From contig CAVSAU010000002.1 in NCBI GenBank assembly GCA_963726065.1, positions 310,001-374,000 of the forward strand: a stretch of DNA of 64,000 nt. Direction: 5' to 3'. The stretch's first letter is position 1, and each line of letters begins with the position of its first letter. Of the stretch, positions 36,295-45,167 are shown in pieces. The position numbers and the translations under genes are program-made. The DNA is from Neomesorhizobium sp963726065. GTDB lineage: Bacteria > Pseudomonadota > Alphaproteobacteria > Rhizobiales > Rhizobiaceae. A model generated the notes under the pieces. It was not told the DNA's origin and searched no databases. It was given only the letters and a program-made list of their open reading frames with translations.

Positions 36295-37232
36295 CAGCGC
36301 TTGGCCTCCACCGCATCCCAGAACAGCGCCGCGATATCGGCGCCGCCGAAGCGCTTGACCTCGCGGATGCCGGTCGGCGAGGTCACGTTGATCTCGGTCA
36401 TGTAGGCGCCGATGACGTCGATGCCGACGAGAATGAAGCCGCGTTCCTTCAGCGAGGGTCCGATGCGGGCGCAGATTTCGCGCTCGCGCGCCGTCAACTC
36501 GGTCTTTTCGGCGCGGCCGCCGACATGCAGGTTGGAGCGCGATTCCACTTCCGAAGGAACCCGGTTGATGGCGCCGACGGCTTCGCCGTCGATCAGGATG
36601 ATGCGCTTGTCGCCCTTGCGCACGTCCTTGAGATAGCGCTGCACGATATAGGGCTCACGGAACATCTGGCCGAACATTTCGAGAAGCGAGGCTAGGTTGC
36701 GGTCGGCCTCGTGCAGATGGAAGATGCCGGCCCCGCCATTGCCGTAGAGCGGCTTGACGATGATGTCGCCATACTGCTTGCGGAACGCCGCCACCTCATG
36801 CGGATCCTTGGTGATCAGCGTTTCCGGCATCAGGTCGGGAAATTCGGTGACGAAAATTTTCTCCGGGCTGTTGCGCACCCAGGCCGGGTCGTTGACCACC
36901 AGCGTCTTGGGGTGAATGCGCTCCAGTATATGTGTGGTGGTGATGTAGTTCATGTCGAAGGGCGGATCCTGCCTGAGCAGGATCACATCCATCTCCGAAA
37001 GATCCGTGCGGATCGGATCGCCAAGCGTGTAGTGATCGCCCTTGGTGTCGCGCACCTGCATTTCCTCGATGCGGGCAAACACCTTGCCGTCGACCATGGA
37101 GAGGCGCTCCGGCGTGTAATGGAACAGTTTGTGGCCGCGTCGCTGCGCTTCCAGCGAGAGCGCGAAGCTGGTGTCGCCCGCAATCGAAACAGTGGATACA
37201 TGGTCCATTTGCATGGCGACTTTGAGCGACAT
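36294..37232 (-). CDS. gshB: glutathione synthetase
   Basis: The start at 37232 (MSLKVAMQMDHVSTVSIAGD) has GGAGAAG upstream, giving 312 residues. ATP-grasp landmarks are PFDMNYITTTHILE, VVNDPAWVRNSPEK, DIIVKPLYGNGGAGIFHL and the metal-binding EINVTSPTGIREV. It joins gamma-glutamylcysteine and glycine in the cytosol. It leads a two-gene operon with the GFA protein and is divergent from the GGDEF-EAL gene, sharing a ~210-bp promoter region. Confidence 0.96.
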   Translation of the reverse strand: MSLKVAMQMDHVSTVSIAGDTSFALSLEAQRRGHKLFHYTPERLSMVDGKVFARIEEMQVRDTKGDHYTLGDPIRTDLSEMDVILLRQDPPFDMNYITTTHILERIHPKTLVVNDPAWVRNSPEKIFVTEFPDLMPETLITKDPHEVAAFRKQYGDIIVKPLYGNGGAGIFHLHEADRNLASLLEMFGQMFREPYIVQRYLKDVRKGDKRIILIDGEAVGAINRVPSEVESRSNLHVGGRAEKTELTAREREICARIGPSLKERGFILVGIDVIGAYMTEINVTSPTGIREVKRFGGADIAALFWDAVEAKR

Positions 37233-37445
37233 GAGCTTCTCCGGTTTCAGGCGATCAAGCATGTAATCGTTTTGGCCGCGTCATGCCATCCGGCCGGCCC
37301 GCCCCACCGGCAAATTTGCATTGCGCGCGCAAGGCGTCAGCAGATGCAAATAGCTCATTTGCCAACGAATTGGCACATGCTACGATACGTTTCATAAACG
37401 CTTGCCTGTCATGGTCATACGACACGCTTGCGTAAGACAGGGTAT

Positions 37446-38798
37446 ATGATGCATACGGTGTTTGGCGGTGGCCCAAACAGCAGGGAAAGCTCGGATCTGG
37501 CCTATACAGACCCGCTGACTGGCCTGGGCAACCAACGGCGGTTCGTTGACAAGGTCGATCGCCTGATCAGCGACCGGTCGGAAGACCCTGCGCCATTTAC
37601 CGTCGGCATTCTCGACCTTGACGGCTTCAAGCCGATCAACGACCTGTTCGGCCGGCTTGCCGGCGACGACATCCTGATCCAGGTGGCGATGCGCCTGCGC
37701 GCCGCGATGGACGGACATTCCGCCGTAACCCGCATCGGCGCCGACGAATTCGCCTTCCTCTACCCGATGGTTTTCAGCGAGGACGCCGCCAGCGAGAAGG
37801 CGAAGATGCTGATCGAGATTTTGTCGGCGCCCTACGACGTGGGCGAGCGCACCGCGCGACTTTCGGCGTCGGTCGGCTGCTCGCTTTTTTACTCCGGCGA
37901 CGAGACCACCGAAATCCTACTGCACAAGGCGGAAACGGCGCTCTACCAGGCGAAACGCTCCGGCCGCGGCCGGGTTGTCGTCTATACGCGCGAGATGGAA
38001 GAGGCCGCCAAGCGCGTGACCCGTATCGAGCAGGCGCTGCGCCGCGCCGTGTCGGCGGGAGAGGTCGAGCCGCATTTCCAGCCGATCGTCGACCTGAAGG
38101 ATCGCCGTGTCATCGGTTTCGAGGCGCTGGCACGGTGGACCGACCGCGACCTTGGCGTCGTGCCGCCGGCCACCTTCATCCCGATCGCCGAAGAGCGCGG
38201 CATCATCGGCCCGCTGTCGCAACTGGTGCTGCGTAAGGCGACGGAAGCGGCGCGCAACTGGCCGGACGAACTGTTCCTGTCCTTCAACCTGTCGCCGTCG
38301 CAGCTTGTCGACCAGAACACCGGCCTGCACATACTGGCCATCCTCGACCGCACCGGCTTCGATCCGCAGCGGCTGGAGATCGAGATCACCGAAACCGGTC
38401 TGATGAGCGACCCGGCCTCCGCCGAGAAGATCGTCAACGACCTGCGCCGCGTGGGCATCAGGGTGTCGCTCGACGATTTCGGCACCGGCCAGTCCTCGCT
38501 TGGCCGGTTGCGCGAATTCCATTTCGACAAGCTGAAGATCGATCGCGCCTTCGTCTCGACGATACTCGACGACCGGCCTTCCGAGCACATCATCCGCGCC
38601 ATACTGGCCATGTGCGACGGCCTCGGCATGGACGTCGTCGCCGAAGGCATCGAGGAAGAGGCGCAGGCCGCCCGGCTGGTGCAGTTCGGCTGCGTCGGCG
38701 GGCAGGGCTACCTGTTCGGCAAGCCGGCCGACGCCGACGCCACGCTCGGCTATCTCCGCGACTCCTTCCGCGGCGCCGCGCGCAAGGCGACGGGCTGA
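37446..38798 (+). CDS. GGDEF-EAL protein, probable c-di-GMP phosphodiesterase
   Basis: The 450-residue protein has no sensor or membrane segment, so it is probably cytoplasmic. The GGDEF domain (about 25-190) reads RIGADEFAFL, so the signature is GADEF rather than GGDEF and cyclase activity is doubtful. The EAL domain (about 200-445) is complete: FEALARW, FNLSPSQL, EITETGLM, LDDFGTGQSSL, KIDRAF, VVAEGIEEE and YLFGKP. The expected activity is hydrolysis of c-di-GMP, perhaps with GTP binding by the GGDEF domain as control. It is divergent from gshB. Confidence 0.88.
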   Translation: MMHTVFGGGPNSRESSDLAYTDPLTGLGNQRRFVDKVDRLISDRSEDPAPFTVGILDLDGFKPINDLFGRLAGDDILIQVAMRLRAAMDGHSAVTRIGADEFAFLYPMVFSEDAASEKAKMLIEILSAPYDVGERTARLSASVGCSLFYSGDETTEILLHKAETALYQAKRSGRGRVVVYTREMEEAAKRVTRIEQALRRAVSAGEVEPHFQPIVDLKDRRVIGFEALARWTDRDLGVVPPATFIPIAEERGIIGPLSQLVLRKATEAARNWPDELFLSFNLSPSQLVDQNTGLHILAILDRTGFDPQRLEIEITETGLMSDPASAEKIVNDLRRVGIRVSLDDFGTGQSSLGRLREFHFDKLKIDRAFVSTILDDRPSEHIIRAILAMCDGLGMDVVAEGIEEEAQAARLVQFGCVGGQGYLFGKPADADATLGYLRDSFRGAARKATG

Positions 38799-38831
38799 TC
38801 CTTATACTCCTGCCATCCGCCTCTCCGCTCT

Positions 38832-39611
38832 TTACGACTTCGGCCCGAGGCGCACCGTCATATCGTCCATAATGGCGCGGGCGACGGCCTGCACCAGCGG
38901 CGTCCATTCGATCAGCTGCTGCATCGAAATCCGGTAGGCTGGCGCCGTGGTCGAAATACCGGCGACGAATTCATGGTCGCGGGAATGGATGGGCGCGGCG
39001 ATGCAATGGATGCCGGGTTCGTGTTCCTGGCGGTCAAAGGCGATGCCCGTCCGCTGGATCTCGCCGATCTCGGCGCGCAGAGCCATTTCGTCCGGCAGCG
39101 TATTCTCCGTATGCCGGTGAAACGCGATCGCCGAAATCAGTCTGTCGCGGGCAGCGTCGGTCATCGCGGCAAGTGCTGCCTTGCCAACCCCGGTGCAGTA
39201 GACCGGAGAAGCGTTGCCTATCTGCGAGTGCATGCGCACCACCTGCCTGCTCTCGACCTTGTCGAGATAGATCACCTCCACGCCCTTCAGCACGCCGAGA
39301 TGAACAGTCTCGCCGGTCTGCTCGTGGAGGCGCCGCAGGTGCGGTTCGGCGACGGTGCGAAACTGATTTCCCGCCCAGGCGCGCGAGGCAAGCTTCAGCA
39401 AGGTGACGCCGAGTTCGTAGGAATGGTCCTGCCGGACCGACAGCAGCCCTTCTTCGATCAGGTTGGAGATCTGGCGATGCAAGGTGCCGCGCGGCTGGTC
39501 CACCAGCTGCAATAGATCGGTGAAGCGCGGCGGATGCGGCGACGAGGCGACAGCCTGAAGCACGTCGAGCGCCTTGCCGAGGGTTCCGGTGCCGCTTTCG
39601 TTGTCCGGCAT
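38832..39611 (-). CDS. IclR-family transcriptional regulator
   Basis: The ATG at 39611 follows GGGAGAAAGA, giving 259 residues. The N-terminal winged helix is TLGKALDVLQAVASSP to QPRGTLHRQISNLIEEGLL. The effector domain includes SPVYCTGVGKAALA and GIHCIAAPIHSRDHEFVAGI. It is divergent from the galactonate-type operon and most likely represses it until a sugar acid binds. The shared 230-bp spacer carries a clear palindrome. Confidence 0.9.
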   Translation of the reverse strand: MPDNESGTGTLGKALDVLQAVASSPHPPRFTDLLQLVDQPRGTLHRQISNLIEEGLLSVRQDHSYELGVTLLKLASRAWAGNQFRTVAEPHLRRLHEQTGETVHLGVLKGVEVIYLDKVESRQVVRMHSQIGNASPVYCTGVGKAALAAMTDAARDRLISAIAFHRHTENTLPDEMALRAEIGEIQRTGIAFDRQEHEPGIHCIAAPIHSRDHEFVAGISTTAPAYRISMQQLIEWTPLVQAVARAIMDDMTVRLGPKS

Positions 39612-39684
39612 TCTTTCTCCCACTGCGAAGTGATCCTTGACAAGCACGGCAGCTAAACAAATAATTCTGAATAGTCAAATCAAG

Positions 39685-39699
39685 TTCCATATAATGGAA
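39685..39699. promoter_or_regulatory. palindromic operator of the sugar-acid operon
   Basis: TTCCAT-ATA-ATGGAA is a perfect 6-bp inverted repeat with a 3-bp spacer, in an AT-rich patch between the IclR gene and the divergent operon. This is the expected form and place of an IclR operator. Confidence 0.6.
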
Positions 39700-39841
39700 T
39701 TCTGATTGACGTTTCCACTGCTGGCGTCGATCGCCCCGGAATGGCAGCGTTCTCTACCCAAAGGAAGGCGCTTGCTGGCGGTTGCGACGGGCGCTTGTCG
39801 AATGGCTGAAATGGCGAAAACAAAATGAGAGAGGGGCGGCC

Positions 39842-40609
39842 ATGATGCCATCTGCGAAATTCCCGGACCTGAAGGATGCATCGGTGCTGATCACCGGCGG
39901 CGGCTCCGGCATTGGCGCTGCGCTGACCGAAGGTTTTGCGCTGCAGGGGGCGAAGGTCGCCTTCATCGACATCGCCGAAGCGCCGAGCACCACCCTGTGC
40001 GACCGCCTCGAAAGGGAGGTCGGCCGGCGGCCGCTCTTTCTCAATGCCGACTTGCGCGACGTCGAGGCCTTGCGGGCAGCAGCGGCAAAGGCTGCGAAAG
40101 CAAACGGGCCGGTGACGGTGCTGATCAACAACGCCGCGCTCGACACGCGCCATGCGGCGGAGGAGGTGACGGTCGAGTTCTGGGACGACAACCAGTCGAT
40201 CAACCTCAGGCCGCATTTCTTCACGGCGCAGGCAGTGGCGTCCGGTATGAGGCAAGCCGGCGGCGGCTCGATCATCAACTTCACCTCGACGTCGTTCCTG
40301 ATCAACCATCCGGACATGCCATCCTACACGGCGGCCAAGGCCGGCATCATTGGCCTGACCAAGGGGCTGGCCGGCAGGTTCGGCAAGGACAGGATAAGGG
40401 TCAACGCGGTGGCGCCCGGCTGGGTGATCACCGATCGGCAGCGCGAACTCTGGGTCACCGACGAGGTGCTGGCCGCCCATGTGGCCAAGCAATGCATCAA
40501 GGACGTGATGCAGCCCGAAGACATGGTCGGAACCTGCCTGTTTCTTGCCTCGGATGCCTCGCGCATGCTGACGGCCCAGACCCTGATCGTCGACGGAGGC
40601 TATCTGTGA
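39842..40609 (+). CDS. SDR-family dehydrogenase, probable sugar dehydrogenase
   Basis: Starts at an ATG behind GAGGGG, 255 residues. Classical SDR: cofactor loop TGGGSGIGAAL, NNAALD, the catalytic Ser in IINFTSTSFL and YTAAKAG with Tyr and Lys, and the C-terminal DGGYL. The Asp after beta-2 (AFIDIAEAP) suggests NAD+. It is the first gene of the operon with dgoK, dgoA and a lactonase, so oxidation of D-galactose or a related aldose to its lactone is the likely role. The exact sugar is an inference. Confidence 0.85.
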   Translation: MMPSAKFPDLKDASVLITGGGSGIGAALTEGFALQGAKVAFIDIAEAPSTTLCDRLEREVGRRPLFLNADLRDVEALRAAAAKAAKANGPVTVLINNAALDTRHAAEEVTVEFWDDNQSINLRPHFFTAQAVASGMRQAGGGSIINFTSTSFLINHPDMPSYTAAKAGIIGLTKGLAGRFGKDRIRVNAVAPGWVITDRQRELWVTDEVLAAHVAKQCIKDVMQPEDMVGTCLFLASDASRMLTAQTLIVDGGYL

Positions 40610-41562
40610 GCATCGAGGCAAGCGTGCCGATAGCGGCAGTCGACTGGGGAACCTCGCATCTCAGGATCTGGCTGCTCGATAGTTCGGGCGTCGTGCTTGC
40701 CGAGCGGCGCAGCGATGAAGGGTTGCTGGCAACCGGTCCGGACGGGTTTTCGGCGGTGCTCGAACGCCACCTGCTCGACATGGGCGCGCCGGCGGCGACG
40801 CCTGCCATCATTTGCGGCATGGCGGGCTCGCGCCAGGGCTGGATCGAGGCGCCTTATGTCACTGTCCCCGCGCGGCTGTCGGACGTGCTTGCGCGCGCCA
40901 TCCCGGTGCCCGGCGTCCAGCGCGACATACGCATCGTTCCCGGCATGGCGCAACGGTCTGTCGATGCGCCGGACGTGATGCGTGGCGAGGAAACCCAGCT
41001 CGCCGGCATCGCCAATGTGCTGGCGACCGGCCGCCATGTCGTCTGCATGCCGGGAACCCATTCGAAATGGGTCGACGTCGAGAATGGAACCGTCGCCCGC
41101 TTCGGCACCTGGCTGACGGGGGAACTGTTTTCTGTGCTGTCGAAGCAGTCGATTCTTCGCCACGCGGTGGGCGACCACGCAGCCGCCGTTTCGGCCGGCA
41201 ACAAGACCTTCCGCCACTGGCTTGAGCAGGCCCTGGCCTCACCCGGCGACATGACCTCCTGGCTGTTCAAGATTCGCGCCTCGACGCTGCTTCTGGAGCT
41301 CACCCCGCAAGACGCTGCCGCGGCATTGTCGGGCCTTCTGATCGGCACCGAGATCGGCTCGGCAGGCGCTGCGTTCGGCTGGAAAAAAGGCGAAATCGCG
41401 CTGGTGGGGTCGGGCGCGCTCAGCGACCTCTATTCCGTCGCACTGGGCATCGCCGGCTACCGGGTCAGGCCGGTCGATGCCGAAGCCGCCGTACGCGCTG
41501 GCCTGCTCGAAGCAGCCAGGCAAAATTTCGGACCCACAGAGACGCTAAAGGTTCAGGCATGA
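40606..41562 (+). CDS. dgoK: 2-dehydro-3-deoxygalactonokinase
   Basis: Starts at a GTG overlapping the SDR stop (GTGA), 318 residues. The sugar-kinase opening is IAAVDWGTSHLRIWLLD. Further landmarks are ICGMAGSRQGWIEAPY, MRGEETQLAG and CMPGTHSKWV, which match DgoK. It phosphorylates 2-keto-3-deoxygalactonate for cleavage by DgoA. A longer reading frame extends upstream inside the SDR gene in another frame but is not the real start. Confidence 0.93.
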   Translation: MSIEASVPIAAVDWGTSHLRIWLLDSSGVVLAERRSDEGLLATGPDGFSAVLERHLLDMGAPAATPAIICGMAGSRQGWIEAPYVTVPARLSDVLARAIPVPGVQRDIRIVPGMAQRSVDAPDVMRGEETQLAGIANVLATGRHVVCMPGTHSKWVDVENGTVARFGTWLTGELFSVLSKQSILRHAVGDHAAAVSAGNKTFRHWLEQALASPGDMTSWLFKIRASTLLLELTPQDAAAALSGLLIGTEIGSAGAAFGWKKGEIALVGSGALSDLYSVALGIAGYRVRPVDAEAAVRAGLLEAARQNFGPTETLKVQA

Positions 41563-42200
41563 GCACCGTCGAAGCGAAATGGCCGGCCTTGCGGCGCGGC
41601 CTCGTTGCCATCCTGCGCGGCCTCCAGCCGGCGGAGGCGGTCGATGTGAGCAGAGCGGTTTTCGAAGCCGGCATTGAGGCGATCGAGGTGCCGCTCAATT
41701 CTCCCGACCCTTTCACCTCGATCGAAAGCATCGTCGCGGCGCTGCCCGCCTCGGCGCTGATCGGCGCCGGCACTGTGTTGACGGTTAAGCAGGTGGATGA
41801 CCTCGCAGGCGCCGGCGGGCGACTGCTGGTCAGCCCCAACATCGATGCCGACGTGATGATCCGGGCGCGCGAGCGGAACCTGGTCACCATGCCCGGCGTG
41901 TTCACGCCGACGGAGGCGCTGCTGGCGCTGCGGCTCGGCGCTTGTGGGCTGAAATTCTTTCCGGCCATCGCGCTCGGTCCGAACGGCATCGCCGCCATCC
42001 GCGCGGTGCTGCCTTCCGACACCGTCACGGGGGCCGTGGGCGGCGTGTCGGAGAAGGATTTCGAAACCTATGGCAAGGTCGGCGTGCGGACCTTCGGACT
42101 TGGATCGAGCCTTTACAAGCCGGGCATGACGGTCGATGCCGTACGGGAGCGGGCGATCGCCGCTGTCGCCGCATGGGACCGCGTGTTCGGGAAGGAATGA
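41559..42200 (+). CDS. dgoA: 2-dehydro-3-deoxy-6-phosphogalactonate aldolase
   Basis: A 213-residue class I aldolase of the KDPG/KDPGal family, overlapping dgoK by 4 bp. Key segments: LVAILRGLQPAEA, the catalytic Glu in AIEVPLNSPDP, GAGTVLTVKQV, and the Schiff-base Lys in CGLKFFPAIALGP. It splits the phosphorylated acid to pyruvate and glyceraldehyde 3-phosphate. Third gene of the operon. Confidence 0.94.
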   Translation: MSTVEAKWPALRRGLVAILRGLQPAEAVDVSRAVFEAGIEAIEVPLNSPDPFTSIESIVAALPASALIGAGTVLTVKQVDDLAGAGGRLLVSPNIDADVMIRARERNLVTMPGVFTPTEALLALRLGACGLKFFPAIALGPNGIAAIRAVLPSDTVTGAVGGVSEKDFETYGKVGVRTFGLGSSLYKPGMTVDAVRERAIAAVAAWDRVFGKE

Positions 42201-42202
42201 AC

Positions 42203-43075
42203 ATGGAAAATGTCGGCGTCTTTTCCGATGTGGTCTGCGAACTGGGCGAGGGGCCATCCTACGATCCCGCCAGCGAAACCCTGTTCTGGTTCGACATCAC
42301 CGGCAAGAAACTGCTGCAGAAGAAATTCCCCGACGGGCGGACCGTCGTCCACGACCTGCCCCTTATGGGAAGCGCCATCGCCACGGTCGACGCCGAGAGG
42401 CAGTTGCTGGTCGCAGAGGACGGCATCTATGTCCGAGATGCAAGAACCGGTGCGCTGGCGCTGCACACCCGGCTCGAAGCCGACAACGCGTCGACCCGCT
42501 CGAACGACGCGCGGGTCCATCCCTCGGGATCGTTCTGGATCGGCACCATGGCCAAGGACGAGGCGCCGAAGGCAGGCGCCATCTACTGGTTCTCGCGCGG
42601 CGAAACCCGCAGGCTCTATGATGGCATCACCGTGCCCAATTCGATCTGCTTTGCGGCCGATGGCGCCACCGCCTATCTGACCGGCAAATCAGACAATGTC
42701 ATCCACAGGGTAGAATGCGACCCGGCGACCGGCCTGCCGACCGGTGAGCTGAAGGTCTTCGCCGACACCAAGGGCGCCGGCGGTTGGGTGGACGGTTCCG
42801 TGGTCGATGCCGAAGGGGTGCTCTGGAATGCCCGCTGGGGCGGGGCGCGCATCGATGCCTATGCGCCGGACGGAACGCTGCTGCGCTCGATCGGCCTGCC
42901 GGCGGGGCAATCCTCCTGCCCGGCCTTCGTCGGCCCCGCCGCCTCACGCATTGCCGTCACCTCGGCCTGGAAGGGCCTGGATGTGGCGGCACGGGTGGCC
43001 GACCCGGAGGCCGGCAAGACATTTCTTCTGGATATCCCGGTCAGGGGGCGGTTCGAGCCTAAAGTCCTGCTCTGA
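42203..43075 (+). CDS. SMP-30/gluconolactonase-type sugar lactonase
   Basis: The ATG at 42203 has GGAAGGA at better spacing than the ATG at 42197 that overlaps the dgoA stop. The 290-residue six-bladed propeller shows the family's metal ligands: Glu in CELGEGPSYD, Asn in RSNDARVHPSGSFWIGT and GITVPNSICF, and Asp in WVDGSVVDAEG. It would hydrolyse the lactone made by the SDR enzyme to the free aldonate. A dehydratase to complete the route to the DgoK substrate is not in this window. Confidence 0.9.
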   Translation: MENVGVFSDVVCELGEGPSYDPASETLFWFDITGKKLLQKKFPDGRTVVHDLPLMGSAIATVDAERQLLVAEDGIYVRDARTGALALHTRLEADNASTRSNDARVHPSGSFWIGTMAKDEAPKAGAIYWFSRGETRRLYDGITVPNSICFAADGATAYLTGKSDNVIHRVECDPATGLPTGELKVFADTKGAGGWVDGSVVDAEGVLWNARWGGARIDAYAPDGTLLRSIGLPAGQSSCPAFVGPAASRIAVTSAWKGLDVAARVADPEAGKTFLLDIPVRGRFEPKVLL

Positions 43076-43192
43076 TAGGCCTTGCGCCAAGGACATTTGC
43101 GACGGTGCGGCTTGCCGCGTCGGTTTCCCAAAAGCGGGCGTTGCCGCCGATGCGATTGTGGCGAGGCTAGCCGCAACGGCCCGGAGATCAAT

Positions 43193-44251
43193 ATGCCGCA
43201 ACCCACCCACGATCTCGTGCTGATCTACGAGCCGGAGCAAACCTGCCGACGGCTTTTGCTAGCCGGTGGCTGCGGCGAACGCCAGGCGCTGGAGATTTCC
43301 TCCTATCTCGCCCAATCGACGGACCTCGCGCTGGAATTCGACGAGATTGCAACGGCGTGCGCCGCTCGGGGCCTCTCCTTCGCGCCGGTGAAGCTCGACG
43401 AGGCTTCGGCGCGTCTCCAAAACGCCGATCCTGCGCATACCCTTGTCTGGACGCTGACGGACGGCATCGCCTATTTCCGCGGCGGTGCAGCACCTGCACT
43501 GGCGCGCCTCAATGGCCTGCCGACCATCGGTTCGGACGACACGCTGTTTGCGCTGTGCCAGGACAAGTTCCGTTCCGGCGCCGTGTTGCGGGCGGTCGGC
43601 CTGCCAGTCCCGGAAGCTGGCAAGGCGCGCGACGGCGCTTGGATTGTCGCGCCGCCGGCCTCGCCATCGGGCTACTTCGTCAAGCCCAACCGGCTTGGCG
43701 CCAAGATCGGCATTTATGCCGATTCGCACTGTGAAACGCTGGAGAAGGCGCTGGAGCTTAGCCGGCGCATTTTTGCCGACTACAGCGACGATGCCGTCGT
43801 ACAGGCCTATGTTCCCGGGCGCAATGTGCGGGCGAGCTTCCTAGCTGTGTCGCCAGCCGCCGGGCCAGCCGAGATGGGGGTGTTCTTCGTCGATTCGGGT
43901 GGCGACTTCCAGACCATGGAAGACAGCATGGCGCTCTATGGCGACACAGGCGCGGTCGCTAGGGCCGAAGGCGTTTATGGTGAGCCGGAATTGCAGCCGG
44001 TTCTTGCCGCGCAGCCGGACGCCGACCGCCGCGTCCGCGAAATTGGCGAGTCCCTGATGACAAGACTCGGGCTGCGCGACGTCTTTTCGTTCGATCTGAG
44101 GGTGGAGGCGGAGGGCGCCGTCCACCTCATCGAATTCGAAGTTTGTCCCGGCCTGCCGTGTTTCGATTTCCGCGCCTATTGTCGGTCGCAATGGGGCATG
44201 AGCCTCGCCGAAGCGATGGCCGAAACGGCGGCAAACCGGGTTTTCACCTAG
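43193..44251 (+). CDS. ATP-grasp ligase, D-Ala-D-Ala-ligase-like
   Basis: Starts at an ATG behind GGAG, 352 residues. ATP-grasp text: LNGLPTIGSDDTLFALCQDK, FVKPNRLGAKIGI, AVVQAYVPGRNVRASFLA, then FSFDLRVEAEGAVHLIEFE. The last metal-binding motif reads EFEVCPGLPCFDF, where D-Ala ligases have E-x-N-x-x-PG, so a Cys stands near the usual Asn position. This suggests a ligase for another substrate, perhaps a peptide or amino-acid conjugate, rather than cell-wall Ddl. It stands alone between the sugar operon and rlpA. Confidence 0.8.
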   Translation: MPQPTHDLVLIYEPEQTCRRLLLAGGCGERQALEISSYLAQSTDLALEFDEIATACAARGLSFAPVKLDEASARLQNADPAHTLVWTLTDGIAYFRGGAAPALARLNGLPTIGSDDTLFALCQDKFRSGAVLRAVGLPVPEAGKARDGAWIVAPPASPSGYFVKPNRLGAKIGIYADSHCETLEKALELSRRIFADYSDDAVVQAYVPGRNVRASFLAVSPAAGPAEMGVFFVDSGGDFQTMEDSMALYGDTGAVARAEGVYGEPELQPVLAAQPDADRRVREIGESLMTRLGLRDVFSFDLRVEAEGAVHLIEFEVCPGLPCFDFRAYCRSQWGMSLAEAMAETAANRVFT

Positions 44252-44333
44252 AGTATTTTGCAGCCAAATGGAATTATTTGGCGTCTGCATAAATGCGGCA
44301 AAAGCTTCGCACTTTTCGCTCCGATGCTCTAAA
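44249..44333 (-). repeat. dispersed hairpin repeat, copy 5 (inverted)
   Basis: Read on the minus strand, this copy has GCCGCATTTATGCAGACGCC, then GCCAAATA-ATTC-CATTTGGC and GCAAAATACTCTAG, matching copies 2 and 4. Its outer part (GAGCATCGGAGCGAAAAGTG) differs from theirs and resembles another common rhizobial repeat. Confidence 0.8.
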
Positions 44334-44685
44334 CCTTGGCCATGCAGACGGCGGTGTGGCCGGCGCCGATGAAGCCGAGCTGGCGGGCGGCTGCCTTGGA
44401 AACATCGAGCACGCGGCCCTTGATGAACGGTCCGCGATCGTTGATGCGGACGACGACGGCCTTGCCGTTGCGCTTGTTGGTGACCTTGATCTTGGTGCCA
44501 AAGGGCAGGCTGCGATGCGCCGCGGTCATCGCCGACGGGTTCATGCGTTCGCCCGATGCGGTCTTTGAGGTGAGTGCATACCAGGAAGCACGGCCGCACT
44601 GAGCCGCTGCGGTTTGTGCCGAAACAGTGACCATGAGGCCAGACATCAGCGTGACCGCTGCCAGCGCGGCGAGTTTGTTCTGCAT
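44329..44685 (-). CDS. rlpA: RlpA-like septal ring lytic transglycosylase domain protein
   Basis: A 118-residue exported protein. Residues 1-28 form a signal peptide (LAALAAVTLMSGLMVTVSAQ), followed by the double-psi beta-barrel: CGRASWYALTSKTASGERMN, AAHRSLPFGTKIKVTN and VVVRINDRGPFIKGR, with the catalytic-type Asp in NDRGP. RlpA cleaves denuded peptidoglycan. There is no C-terminal SPOR domain, so this is a short form. The repeat copy at 44249 touches its 3' end. Confidence 0.88.
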   Translation of the reverse strand: MQNKLAALAAVTLMSGLMVTVSAQTAAAQCGRASWYALTSKTASGERMNPSAMTAAHRSLPFGTKIKVTNKRNGKAVVVRINDRGPFIKGRVLDVSKAAARQLGFIGAGHTAVCMAKV

Positions 44686-45016
44686 TCGGAGAAGTCCCTA
44701 CCTATTGACGATCCCCGGCGCCTAGGCAGCAATTGAGGCAGCAAATGTGGCCTTCATCTGTCGGTTCCAAGGCGGGGCAACACGTTTGGAGTCCGCGGGA
44801 TACACTATGTCAGGAGGTTCGAAGTTTATCGACGGCGGAAACGCTTTCTTCTTGATGCAATTTTAACCGTTGATCGGCCGCGACTTTGCCGAGGCCAGCG
44901 CTTGCTGCGCGGCGATTCAATCCGCTTCAGGTGAGTGCCGTGGATCCTTGCGGGCTGTAGGCATTCTGCCGGCGCGGAGCCTCATGGGGGCTCGTGATTT
45001 CGCTCCCCAAAAAGTA
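44686..45016. other. non-coding stretch upstream of rlpA
   Basis: About 330 bp without a plausible gene. It should contain the rlpA promoter (minus strand). No repeat, operator or RNA fold stood out. Confidence 0.5.
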
Positions 45017-45043
45017 AAAAGCCGCCAGAGCGGCGGCTTTTTT
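45017..45043 (-). terminator. Rho-independent terminator of the tRNA-Leu transcript
   Basis: AAAGCCGCC and GGCGGCTTT pair around a short loop, with T-runs on both strands. On the minus strand it lies 40 bp beyond the tRNA-Leu 3' end. Confidence 0.88.
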
Positions 45044-45082
45044 CTAGAGCTTCCAATAACTTAAGGAAGCCGCTCGAAAAGA

Positions 45083-45167
45083 TGGTGCCCAGAAGAGGAC
45101 TCGAACCTCCACGCCTTGCGGCACACGGACCTGAACCGTGCGCGTCTACCAATTCCGCCATCTGGGC
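45083..45167 (-). tRNA. tRNA-Leu (anticodon CAG)
   Basis: The minus strand gives an 85-nt type II tRNA. The acceptor stem GCCCAGA pairs with TCTGGGC and is followed by an encoded CCA. The D-loop contains AATTGGTAGACGC. The anticodon loop TTCAGGT lies on a CACGG/CCGTG stem, so the anticodon is CAG. A long variable arm and a GGTTCGAGTCC T-arm follow. It lies downstream of gpmA. No duplicated 3' end suggesting an integrated element was seen nearby. Confidence 0.96.

Noticed and set aside
45083..45167. tRNA-Leu as an integration site for a genomic island
   Set aside because: No integrase gene and no repeated tRNA 3' end were found on either side; the neighbours are housekeeping genes.
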